A DNA stretch of 64,000 nucleotides, from assembly GCA_019509785.1 (NCBI GenBank), contig JAEKLQ010000025.1, forward strand, positions 186,001 to 250,000, in the 5' to 3' direction. This document shows, piece by piece, positions 27,898 through 35,184 of this stretch. Source of the stretch: Fibrobacterota bacterium. Lineage in GTDB: Bacteria; Fibrobacterota; Fibrobacteria; UBA11236. Every line of letters starts with the position of its first letter. Within the stretch, counting starts at the first letter, position 1. The translations under genes and the position numbers were made by a program. The notes under the pieces were generated by a model. That model worked only from the letters and a program-made list of their open reading frames with translations. It had not been told where the DNA came from and did not search any database.

Positions 27898-29705
27898 CCC
27901 GCCTCCAGCCAGGCGTAGAAGGTCTTACGCGTCACCCCCAAGGCCGCGGCGGCCCGGCTCTTGTTGCCGGCATGGGCGGTCAGGGCGCGGCGCGCGGCTT
28001 CGCGCCGGTCCTTGGGCCCTTCTCCCTGGGGAGCGGCCCCGAAAAGGGCGGCAGGCGCCATCGGCGCCGGTCCGGCAATGGGAAAAGATCCCTTATTACC
28101 GGCGGGTTCCGCTTCGAAATCCTTACCCTCCAGAAGAATGCCGTCTTCCAGCAAGGCGGCTTGGGTGAGGACGTGGTGGAGTTCGCGCACGTTCCCGGGC
28201 CAGGCGTGCCTGCGGAGGCGGGCCAGGAAGCGTGGGGTAACTCCGGAGATACGTCGGCCGAGCAGGGTTTGCAGCCGCGCGAGCGCGTCCTCGATCAGGA
28301 GAGGCAAATCCTCCAGGCGATCGCGCAGGGGGGGCACCCGCACCGTCACGTTATTGAGGCGATGGTACAGATCGGCCCGGAAGCGCCCCTGTTCCACCAA
28401 CCGACCCAGGGGCTGGTTGGACGCGGCCACCACGCGCACGTCCACGGGAATCGGCCGCTCGCCGCCCACGCGCGCGATTTCGCGCTGTTGCAGGGCGCGC
28501 AGCAAGGCCACTTGTCCGTGAGGCGAAAGGTCGGCGACCTCGTCTAGGAAAAGCGTCCCATGCTGCGCCAGTTCGAACTTGCCCAGGCGACGGCGATCGG
28601 CGCCGGTGAAGGATCCTTTTTCATGACCGAACAGCTCGCTCTCCAGGAGCTTGTCAGGTATGGCGCCGCAATTGACGGTGACGAAGGGATGGGTGGCGCG
28701 CCGATTATGCTGATGCAACTGGATAGCCACCAGCTCCTTGCCCGCGCCCGATTCCCCCTCGATATAGGCGCTGACGTCGAAAGGGGCCACCCGTTGGATG
28801 ATTTGGAACAGCTTCTGCATGGCGGGGCTGCGCCCCAGGATGGGACCCAGGCCCGGGAGCGAGCGCTTGCCCTCGGGGAAACCGGCGGAAGCCCCCCGCG
28901 ACTGGCTGATGACGCCCTTGAAGCGCCGCACCGTGGCATCGAGGATTCCCCCTACCGGGAGCCGCTCGAAAACCGATCCGCCGGCGAAACCGTCGAGCGG
29001 GCAGTACCGCAGCAATTCTTCGAGGTCATCGGGCTCGGTGACCGCGCCGCCGAAAACCAGGCAGCGGGGACGGCGCCCTCCCTTGCGGGCCGCGTCGAGC
29101 ATGGCGTTTAGGGCGGCCTGGTTCAGTTGCAGCATGTCCCGCGTGGCATGCACGTCCTCGAACTGCCGGGTAAGCCCTAAATGCAGGATCAAGGTGCTGA
29201 TGCCGGCCTCGGCGAATACACGCGCTTCTTCCGGATTGAAGACGAAGCCGAAGGCGGCGAAGCCTTCGGATTGGGCCGCCCGCAAGAGCGCTATCTCGGC
29301 GGCCACTCCCCGGCCGGCTTTTTCCCAGGCGGCGCGGAGGCACCCATCCAGAAAACCCGCGGCCGGCCAATTGCAAATGCCATACACGCCCAAAGCGCGA
29401 TAGGCCTCCCACAAGGCGGCCGGCGGATACTCCGCATCGCCGGGAGCGGCGGCGGCCACCACCGGGATATGGTTGGCCGCGGCGGGAAGGATGTGCTCCC
29501 GCAGGAGTTTCAAAGTCTGGGAATTGGAATTCCCGAAGGGCAGAAATGAAGGCAAAGATCCATGGCCTAGATTGCGATACACCCCCGCGTTCAAGGCCAG
29601 GAGGAAATCCGCCCCGGCTTCGATCGCGCTGCGCGCGACCTGCCCGGAACCGGCCGCCACCGCCAGAATAGGCTTCCCGGAGCCCTGTGTATATTCCGTA
29701 TCCAT
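27894..29705 (-). CDS. sigma-54 enhancer-binding protein with TIM-barrel sensor domain
   Basis: A 603-residue regulator in three parts. Residues 8-265 form a PEP_hydrolase-type TIM barrel (GKPILAVAAGSGQVARSAIEAG, HGSLPSFLPFGNSN, GVAAEIALLRAAQ). Residues 285-525 form a sigma-54-interacting AAA+ domain: Walker A GESGAGKE (317-324), Walker B LFLDEVADL (385-393), and the sigma-54 loop reads GSFTGA (364-369) rather than GAFTGA. A Fis-type helix-turn-helix closes the protein (NKSRAAAALGVTRKTFYAWL). It should activate sigma-54 promoters in response to a small molecule bound by the barrel. It heads a four-gene operon with its own sigma-54 promoter at 30022. No clear ribosome site precedes its ATG. 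Confidence 0.92.
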   Translation of the reverse strand: MDTEYTQGSGKPILAVAAGSGQVARSAIEAGADFLLALNAGVYRNLGHGSLPSFLPFGNSNSQTLKLLREHILPAAANHIPVVAAAAPGDAEYPPAALWEAYRALGVYGICNWPAAGFLDGCLRAAWEKAGRGVAAEIALLRAAQSEGFAAFGFVFNPEEARVFAEAGISTLILHLGLTRQFEDVHATRDMLQLNQAALNAMLDAARKGGRRPRCLVFGGAVTEPDDLEELLRYCPLDGFAGGSVFERLPVGGILDATVRRFKGVISQSRGASAGFPEGKRSLPGLGPILGRSPAMQKLFQIIQRVAPFDVSAYIEGESGAGKELVAIQLHQHNRRATHPFVTVNCGAIPDKLLESELFGHEKGSFTGADRRRLGKFELAQHGTLFLDEVADLSPHGQVALLRALQQREIARVGGERPIPVDVRVVAASNQPLGRLVEQGRFRADLYHRLNNVTVRVPPLRDRLEDLPLLIEDALARLQTLLGRRISGVTPRFLARLRRHAWPGNVRELHHVLTQAALLEDGILLEGKDFEAEPAGNKGSFPIAGPAPMAPAALFGAAPQGEGPKDRREAARRALTAHAGNKSRAAAALGVTRKTFYAWLEAG

Positions 29706-29806
29706 GTTTGGATACTAGAATAAAACCGACCTGTCTTTTTCGCATGGCAAACTTCGAATGGCGGAGGCATGGGGAAAGGGAAGAAACGGGAGAAGCGGGA
29801 GCCGCG

Positions 29807-29871
29807 AATCGACACGGGCCGGTTCGTCAAGGGTGGGGCTTAAGCGAACCAGTTTATGGCCCGTGCCGATT
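29807..29871 (-). promoter_or_regulatory. structured leader element, copy 1 (promoter-distal)
   Basis: On the minus strand an outer stem ATCGGCACGGGCC/GGCCCGTGTCGAT (13 bp, one G-U pair) encloses an inner 6-bp stem GGTTCG/CGAACC and an apical 3-bp stem AAG/CTT closing the loop CCCCACC. The G-U pair would be an A-C mismatch on the plus strand, so the RNA is probably read from the minus strand, in the leader of the enhancer-binding-protein gene. It is a diverged tandem copy of the element at 29905-29968; differences between the copies keep pairing. Confidence 0.65.
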
Positions 29872-29904
29872 TTCTCGGTCGCGGCGGATCTAGTTGGATC
29901 AAGG

Positions 29905-29968
29905 ATCGGCACGGGCTCAGTTCGTCGAGGGTGGGGCTCAAGCGAACTTGTTACTAACCCGTGCCGAT
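29905..29968 (-). promoter_or_regulatory. structured leader element, copy 2 (promoter-proximal)
   Basis: On the minus strand an outer perfect 11-bp stem ATCGGCACGGG/CCCGTGCCGAT encloses an inner stem AGTTCG/CGAACT and an apical stem GAG/CTC closing the identical loop CCCCACC. Relative to copy 1, two base pairs changed on both sides (G-C to A-U, A-U to G-C). It begins about 42 nt after the predicted sigma-54 transcription start. No U-run follows, so it is not a simple terminator. It does not match any riboswitch class I recognise. Confidence 0.65.
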
Positions 29969-30021
29969 TTACCCTTGCATCTAGGGTCGGCCCTTTAGAC
30001 CGACGTTCGCGAAAAAATTAT

Positions 30022-30037
30022 TGCAAGGGACGTGCCA
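30022..30037 (-). promoter_or_regulatory. sigma-54 promoter of the enhancer-binding-protein operon
   Basis: TGGCACGTCCCTTGCA on the minus strand matches the sigma-54 consensus (TGGCAC, 5 nt, TTGCA) at every fixed position, with GG and GC separated by exactly 10 nt. Transcription would start near 30010, giving a leader of about 305 nt before the ATG at 29705. The operon encodes a sigma-54 activator, so autoregulation is likely. Confidence 0.85.
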
Positions 30038-30119
30038 TGACCGCGGGGAACAAGAAGACCGGAATTCATCCTGAAAGGGGCCTTCCAGGCCGCACGAAAT
30101 TTCTTTTGTTTACCGCGGC

Positions 30120-30140
30120 ACTGTTTACTCTATAAACAGT
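30120..30140. promoter_or_regulatory. inverted repeat, candidate enhancer site
   Basis: ACTGTTTA and TAAACAGT form a perfect 8-bp inverted repeat with a 5-bp spacer, centred about 120 bp upstream of the predicted sigma-54 start site, where enhancer-binding proteins usually bind. A further TGTTTAC half site lies at 30107-30113. It could alternatively be a terminator for the kinase gene, but it is AT-rich and lacks a T-run. Confidence 0.5.
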
Positions 30141-30146
30141 TTCGCA

Positions 30147-32207
30147 TCAGCGGTTCCCTTCCGCGGAAGGATCACGACGGACGGAATCGGGAACGCGGCC
30201 ATTGCCTTTGATCGCGGGTCCGGGCGCGTGGTTCCCGCCCAACAACTCGCGCACTTTTTCGAGCAAGGAAGCCGGCGGGAACGGCTTGTTCATGAAGGCG
30301 GTCTCCCCGTCCAGAACGCCATGATGCAAAATAGCGTCATCGGTGTAACCCGATATGAAGAGCACGCGCATGGAGGTCCGCTTGCGGCACAATCGCTCGG
30401 CCAGTTCGCGGCCGCCCATCCCCGGCATCACCACGTCGGTGATCAGCAGATGGATTTCCCCCGCATAACCCTCGGAGGCCGCCAGCGCCTCGTGGCCGTT
30501 GCCGGCTTCGATGACCGTGTACCCTTGCGCTCCCAGCAATTGCCTGAGGAAAACCCGCACCGAGGCTTCATCCTCGGCCACGAGCAAGGTTTCCTTGCAC
30601 TTCTCCCGCGATGGATGCAGGGCATGCGGGCCGTCCGGTTCTTCCTTCGCATCCCCCGTCGCCACGGGGAACAGGACATCAAAGGTCGAGCCGCGCCCCG
30701 GCGAGGATTGCACCCCGATATGGGCGCCCGTCTGCTGCACGATGCCGTAGACGGTGGAAAGGCCCATGCCCGTTCCCTTGCCCACCGCTTTGGTCGTAAA
30801 GAAGGGTTCGAAGATGCGCGCTTTCACCTCATCGGACATGCCCACGCCCGAGTCGCGTACGCTCAGGACCACGTAGTGCCCCGCGGGGACGTTGCCCAGG
30901 TTGGGATCGCGGCGGCCGTCGCGGCGCTCATGCCGGGTCGAGATTTCCAGGCGCCCGCCCATGGGCATGGCGTCGCGCGCGTTCAGGGCCAGGTTCAGGA
31001 TCACCTGCTCCACCTGGCTGGGATCGGCCTTGATGCTGGGGAGCTGCGGCTCCAGGCGGCAGACATGCTCGATGTCTTCCTGCAGCAGGCGCTTCAGCAT
31101 GCCCGACATGCCCTCCACGATGCGGTTCACGTCCACCAGGCGGAAGGCCATGATCTGCTGGCGGCTGTAAGCCAGCAACTGGTTGGTGAGCGCCGCCGCG
31201 CGCTGGCCCGAGCGGAGGATTTCGGACAGCCCCAGATGCAAGGCGTTCCTATCGTGCAGTTGGCCCATCAGGAGTTCGCTATAGCCGTTGATGGCCGTGA
31301 GCATGTTGTTGAAATCGTGGGCGATGCCCCCGGCCAGCTTGCCGATGGCCTCCATCTTCTGGGCCTGCACCAGGGTTTCCTTGCCCAGGCGCAAGTCCTC
31401 TTCCACCTGCTTGCGATCGCTGATGTCCATGGCCGCGCCGATGAGCCGCACGGGTCGGCTTTCGCGATCCCGGAAAACCTTGGCGCGGGTGTACATCCAG
31501 CGGATGCCGCCCTCGGGCCGCAGCACCCGGAATTCCATTTCGCAATCGTTGCCGGTCTCCACCGCCCAGGCCACCGTATCCCGGAAGGCCCGGCTGTCTT
31601 CGGGATGGATGCGGGCCATGAAGGATTCCAGGCGCGAACCCAAGGTCCCGTCCAAAAGCCCCAGGAATTCGTGCAGACGCGGCGAAGCCAGGAACCGATC
31701 GGAGCGGATTCCCCATTCCCAGGCCCCGATCTTGCCCGAGTCCAACGCCAAGCGCAAGCGTTCTTCATTCTCGCCGAGGGTGAACAAGGTGCCGCGCAAC
31801 TGGTACTGCCTCTGGCGCGCGCGCTGGGCCATCTTCAGGATGGAGAGCAAGGTCATCTGGCGGAAGGGCCGCTCCAGGAAGGTGACGTTGCCCGAGGGCG
31901 CGAAGGCGTTCAAGGTGTTGAGGCGGGCTTCGTTGAGCTCGCCGCTGCCGGTCAGGATCACGATGGGGATATCGGACCAGGGGGGTTGGCGCGCGATGGT
32001 TTCCTGGAGGCGGGGAAGCTCGGTTACGCTCAGGCCTTCTTCGGCCAGGAGCAGCACGCCCACGCCTTCCGCCATTTCCCCGAGCACCTCTTCCAAGGTG
32101 CGGCACGCTTGCGCCGGGAATCCGGCGCCGCGGAGCACGGAGCAGGCGATTTCGGAATCGCGTCCGATCGGAGCCAGCACCAGAATGCGATCATCCCGCA
32201 CGGCCAT
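30147..32207 (-). CDS. hybrid sensor histidine kinase with PAS and two receiver-like domains
   Basis: A 686-residue signalling protein. Residues 5-125 form a receiver-like domain lacking a normal acidic pocket. A PAS/PAC unit spans about 150-268 (LDSGKIGAWEWGIRSD, GAAMDISDRKQVEE). The HisKA dimerisation helix holds the phospho-accepting His297 (GGIAHDFNNML), and a HATPase_c domain follows (NLALNARDAMPMGG, GKGTGMGLSTVYGI). The C-terminal receiver (about 555-672) keeps its aspartate in LLITDVVMPGMGG. It is probably cytoplasmic. Its ATG lies 1 nt after the stop of the KaiC-like gene, so both are one operon; an output regulator is not adjacent. Confidence 0.9.
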   Translation of the reverse strand: MAVRDDRILVLAPIGRDSEIACSVLRGAGFPAQACRTLEEVLGEMAEGVGVLLLAEEGLSVTELPRLQETIARQPPWSDIPIVILTGSGELNEARLNTLNAFAPSGNVTFLERPFRQMTLLSILKMAQRARQRQYQLRGTLFTLGENEERLRLALDSGKIGAWEWGIRSDRFLASPRLHEFLGLLDGTLGSRLESFMARIHPEDSRAFRDTVAWAVETGNDCEMEFRVLRPEGGIRWMYTRAKVFRDRESRPVRLIGAAMDISDRKQVEEDLRLGKETLVQAQKMEAIGKLAGGIAHDFNNMLTAINGYSELLMGQLHDRNALHLGLSEILRSGQRAAALTNQLLAYSRQQIMAFRLVDVNRIVEGMSGMLKRLLQEDIEHVCRLEPQLPSIKADPSQVEQVILNLALNARDAMPMGGRLEISTRHERRDGRRDPNLGNVPAGHYVVLSVRDSGVGMSDEVKARIFEPFFTTKAVGKGTGMGLSTVYGIVQQTGAHIGVQSSPGRGSTFDVLFPVATGDAKEEPDGPHALHPSREKCKETLLVAEDEASVRVFLRQLLGAQGYTVIEAGNGHEALAASEGYAGEIHLLITDVVMPGMGGRELAERLCRKRTSMRVLFISGYTDDAILHHGVLDGETAFMNKPFPPASLLEKVRELLGGNHAPGPAIKGNGRVPDSVRRDPSAEGNR

Positions 32208-32208
32208 T

Positions 32209-33711
32209 TTAGCGTGAGCCCCCCACGGCCGCCGAAAGAATGGATTCGGCGCCGCCGATGTAGTCGGGCACGCCTTTCAGCACGCCCCGGAATTCCTTGA
32301 GCGGCTCCCCCACCACCAGGCGCCCATCGCGGACGGCCAGTTCGCGGATGGCGTTCTCATGGAAGCCGCTGCGCTTCTTGATGACGGAGATGGCCTTCTT
32401 CAGGAGACCGCCGAACTCGAAATACCGGAGCAGGACGACGGTATCGGCAAGGTAGGTGAGATCGGCCGGGGTGCTCATATCCCCCAGGATGCCGTGCTGG
32501 GCCATGACCAGGATGGAGGCCACTCCGCGCTGGCTCAGGTAGGCCAAAAGCTCGTGCAGTTGCAAGAGCAGGAATTTTTCCTCGGGCATGGCGTTCATGT
32601 AGCCGTTCAGGCTGTCCACGATAACCATCCGGAATCCCTCTTTATCCGACATATCGCAAATGGAATGGGCCATTTCCCCGGGCGAGATTTCCGCCGCGTC
32701 CACGTGCCGCAGGACGATGTTCCCGGAGCGGATATGCTCCTGCATGCGCAATCCCAGATCCTCGGCGCGCTGCACGTAGGTATGCAGGTTCTCGTCGAAA
32801 AGCAGGATGATTACGCGCTCCCCGCGCTCGGCGGCGCTTACGGCGTAATGGGAGGCGATGCTGGACTTGCCCGCGCCCGCCGGCCCGATGAGGAGGGAAC
32901 CCGTGCCCCGTTGGATGCCGCCGCCCAGCAAATCGTCCAACTCGGGAATCCCGCTGGGGATGGGGCTGATGGATGTCGGCGCGGCGGGCCTGATAGATAC
33001 CTTGAGACGCGGGAAAACCGCCAGGCCGCCGGTCACGATGGAGTAATCATGGCTGCCGCTTTCGTATTTCATCCCGCGCATTTTGACGATGGAAAGCTGC
33101 CGCCGCTCGGCGCCGAATTCGGATACCATGCGCTTCATGGCGATCACCCCATGGGCGATGCTTTGCACCAATTGCTCCGGCTCTCCCGGGCCCCGATCCT
33201 CCAGGAAGATCACGGTGGCGCCTTTGCGGGCGAAGTAATGCTTGAAGGCCAGCATCTGGCGGCGGTAATGCAAGGCATCATGGGCCAAGAGGCGGAACTC
33301 CGAAAGCGAATCGATTACGATCCGATCCGGAGCCGATCGATCGATGCGCTCTTGCACTTGGCGCACGGTTTGCATCAATTCCACCTCGGAGGGATGGAAC
33401 AGGGTATTGGGGGACTCCACCATGCTTTCCTGATCGGCCGCGGTCAATTCCAAAAGCTCGATCCCGTCCAGGTTCCAGCCGTGGGAGTCGGCCACCGCCT
33501 CCAGTTCGTTCTTGGTTTCCGAAAGCGTGATATACAGCCCCTTCTCCCCCGCCAACGCCCCTTCCAGCAGAAACTGCAAAGCCAAGGTGGTTTTCCCGAC
33601 GCCGGGATCCCCCTGCACCATATAGAGGCGATGCCGGGGAAATCCCCCGTGGAGGACATTATCCAGGCCGGTGATTCCGGTTTTGCAGAGTTCGGTCTCT
33701 AGAACGGGCAT
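32209..33711 (-). CDS. KaiC-like dual RecA-fold ATPase
   Basis: A 500-residue KaiC-family protein with two RecA-like domains. The first Walker A is GDPGVGKTT (residues 34-42) and the second is GPAGAGKSS. Double-domain architecture and length match KaiC. With no kaiA or kaiB nearby and a histidine kinase in the same operon, it is more likely one of the KaiC homologues used in signalling than a clock protein. I chose the ATG at 33711 because GGAG lies five bases upstream and the family N-terminus (TGITGLDNVLHGGFP) follows; the frame is open 36 codons further. Confidence 0.87.
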   Translation of the reverse strand: MPVLETELCKTGITGLDNVLHGGFPRHRLYMVQGDPGVGKTTLALQFLLEGALAGEKGLYITLSETKNELEAVADSHGWNLDGIELLELTAADQESMVESPNTLFHPSEVELMQTVRQVQERIDRSAPDRIVIDSLSEFRLLAHDALHYRRQMLAFKHYFARKGATVIFLEDRGPGEPEQLVQSIAHGVIAMKRMVSEFGAERRQLSIVKMRGMKYESGSHDYSIVTGGLAVFPRLKVSIRPAAPTSISPIPSGIPELDDLLGGGIQRGTGSLLIGPAGAGKSSIASHYAVSAAERGERVIILLFDENLHTYVQRAEDLGLRMQEHIRSGNIVLRHVDAAEISPGEMAHSICDMSDKEGFRMVIVDSLNGYMNAMPEEKFLLLQLHELLAYLSQRGVASILVMAQHGILGDMSTPADLTYLADTVVLLRYFEFGGLLKKAISVIKKRSGFHENAIRELAVRDGRLVVGEPLKEFRGVLKGVPDYIGGAESILSAAVGGSR

Positions 33712-33821
33712 GCGGACTCCATCCAATCCCCGGGCGCCAAATCCGGTTGGAAAGGCCATTCGCCTTCCCATTAGTGTGTTTTCCGAAAATAAATTTCTGC
33801 CGAAAAGGGAAAAGAACAATC

Positions 33822-33850
33822 TAACGGGGGAAACCGCTGAAACCCCGTTA
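33822..33850 (-). terminator. stem-loop downstream of PqiA-like gene
   Basis: TAACGGGG and CCCCGTTA form a perfect 8-bp stem around a 13-nt loop, between the PqiA-like stop and the KaiC-like start. On the minus strand it is followed by a T-rich stretch, consistent with termination of the PqiA-like transcript. Confidence 0.5.
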
Positions 33851-33882
33851 AATAGGGGATTTATCCGGACTTTCGAGGCCGG

Positions 33883-34404
33883 TTAGCCGGGCCGGATCCG
33901 GCCAATATCCTCGGCCGGCTCCAGGCGCAATACCTGGGCCGACGCCACCGACAAAAGGCAGGCGGCCAGGAAGTACCAGAAGCCGGATTCCAACTGCGCC
34001 GAGACGCCCGCCGCCGATCCCGCCGCCAGATAAGCCAGGAAGATCCCCATCACGAAAACGTCCGCCATGGACCATTTGCCGATGAGGCTGACGAAGCGGT
34101 GCGCGAGGCGCCGCCCGGGAGCGCGGCGGAAAGCCAGGACATAGAGCAGGGCCAAGGCTTTCGCGCAAGGCACGATCACGCTGAACAAAAGGATCAGACC
34201 CGCCACCAGCAGGTTACCCGTATCGTAAAGGTTACGGACGGTCCCGAGGATGCTGCGGGTCTGGTGGTAGATGGCCACCTTGCCCAGGAACGGCAGGGCC
34301 GGCGAGATATCCAAGGTGAGGGCGGGCCGCGACAATCCCGGCGCCAGGCAGGCGAAGGAAGCCAGGATGAGAAGCAAGGCCAGGGCGTTCCGGAGGTTCG
34401 GCAT
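33883..34404 (-). CDS. PqiA-like inner-membrane protein
   Basis: A 173-residue membrane protein with about four hydrophobic segments. The GKWSMADVFVMGIFLAYL segment is the hallmark of the paraquat-inducible protein A family. Enterobacterial PqiA has two such modules and works with MCE proteins in envelope lipid traffic; this is a single-module version, with no pqiB or MCE gene adjacent. An 18-bp perfect palindrome sits five bases before the start codon. Confidence 0.85.
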   Translation of the reverse strand: MPNLRNALALLLILASFACLAPGLSRPALTLDISPALPFLGKVAIYHQTRSILGTVRNLYDTGNLLVAGLILLFSVIVPCAKALALLYVLAFRRAPGRRLAHRFVSLIGKWSMADVFVMGIFLAYLAAGSAAGVSAQLESGFWYFLAACLLSVASAQVLRLEPAEDIGRIRPG

Positions 34405-34408
34405 CGCC

Positions 34409-34426
34409 CCAAATTAATTAATTTGG
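34409..34426. promoter_or_regulatory. 18-bp perfect palindrome between divergent genes
   Basis: CCAAATTAATTAATTTGG is a perfect palindrome lying five bases upstream of the PqiA-like start and 33 bp upstream of the DUF1003 start. Its symmetry and position suggest an operator controlling one or both divergent genes. Confidence 0.5.
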
Positions 34427-34458
34427 CCGCAGCGCCCGGCGGGCGCCGAGAGGGATCC

Positions 34459-35166
34459 ATGCAAACATCCAAGGACTTGGTCACCTGCTCCGTGTGCGGA
34501 CGCCAGCTGCCTCGGCGCACCTGCACGCCCGCCTCGGCTTTGAGGCCGAGTTTGGCGGAGCGCGTCCGCCAGGACCATCCCGGCTTGGCTTCGGAGAGCT
34601 ACGTCTGCTTCCAGGATCTCTCCCGCATGCGCGCCGCCTGGGTGAACGAAATGCTGATGACCCAGAAGGGCGAGCTTTCGCGGATGGAAGACCAGGTCAT
34701 GCAAAGCATCCGCCAGGAGGAGATCCTGGCGCGGAAGCTGATGCGGGAGGAGGAACAGAAAAAAGGGACGTTCGGGCAGCGCGCGGCGGATCGCCTGGCG
34801 CGCTTCGGCGGCAGTTGGGGCTTCCTCATCATGTTCGCTTGCATCCTGGCGACCTGGATAACCCTGAACGCGGTGCGAGGCGGGCGGGCCTTCGATCCCT
34901 ACCCCTTCATCCTCCTCAACCTGATCCTATCCTGCCTGGCCGCGGTGCAGGCCCCCATCATCATGATGAGCCAGAACCGCCTGGAGAAGCGGGATCGCAA
35001 ACGGTCCGAAAGCGATTACCAGGTGAACCTGAAGGCCGAACTGGAAATCCGCAGCCTGCACGAGAAGATCGATCATCTACTTGATCACCAGTGGCACTAC
35101 CTGATGGAGATCCAGCAGATCCAATTGGAGCTGATGGAGGAAATCGCCAACCGGGGGAAAGGGTGA
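34459..35166 (+). CDS. DUF1003 membrane protein
   Basis: A 235-residue protein. The N-terminus has a CxxC (CSVCGRQLP), the middle has two hydrophobic segments (FLIMFACILATWITLNA; YPFILLNLILSCLAAVQAPIIMMSQNR) typical of DUF1003, and the C-terminus is a charged helix. The function is unknown. Start chosen at 34459, after AGAGGG; a longer reading frame upstream overlaps the divergent PqiA-like gene and is not credible. Confidence 0.82.
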   Translation: MQTSKDLVTCSVCGRQLPRRTCTPASALRPSLAERVRQDHPGLASESYVCFQDLSRMRAAWVNEMLMTQKGELSRMEDQVMQSIRQEEILARKLMREEEQKKGTFGQRAADRLARFGGSWGFLIMFACILATWITLNAVRGGRAFDPYPFILLNLILSCLAAVQAPIIMMSQNRLEKRDRKRSESDYQVNLKAELEIRSLHEKIDHLLDHQWHYLMEIQQIQLELMEEIANRGKG

Positions 35167-35184
35167 GGAAAGATTGGTTTGGTC

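Larger units (their letters stand above)
29706..30146 (-). other. 441-nt regulatory region of the TIM-barrel/Tm-1 operon
   Basis: There is no credible gene in this stretch. It contains, in minus-strand order, an inverted repeat (30120-30140), a sigma-54 promoter (30022-30037) and two tandem stem-loop elements (29905-29968 and 29807-29871), then about 100 nt before the start codon of the regulator. Confidence 0.7.

Noticed and set aside
29591-29830. Small protein of 79 codons in the leader of the regulator
   Set aside because: Composition is typical of a chance frame, it has no ribosome site, and it overlaps both the regulator start and a structured element.
30228-32300. Long open frame antisense to the histidine kinase (690 codons)
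   Set aside because: Antisense shadow of a gene with intact kinase motifs; no recognisable domain or ribosome site.
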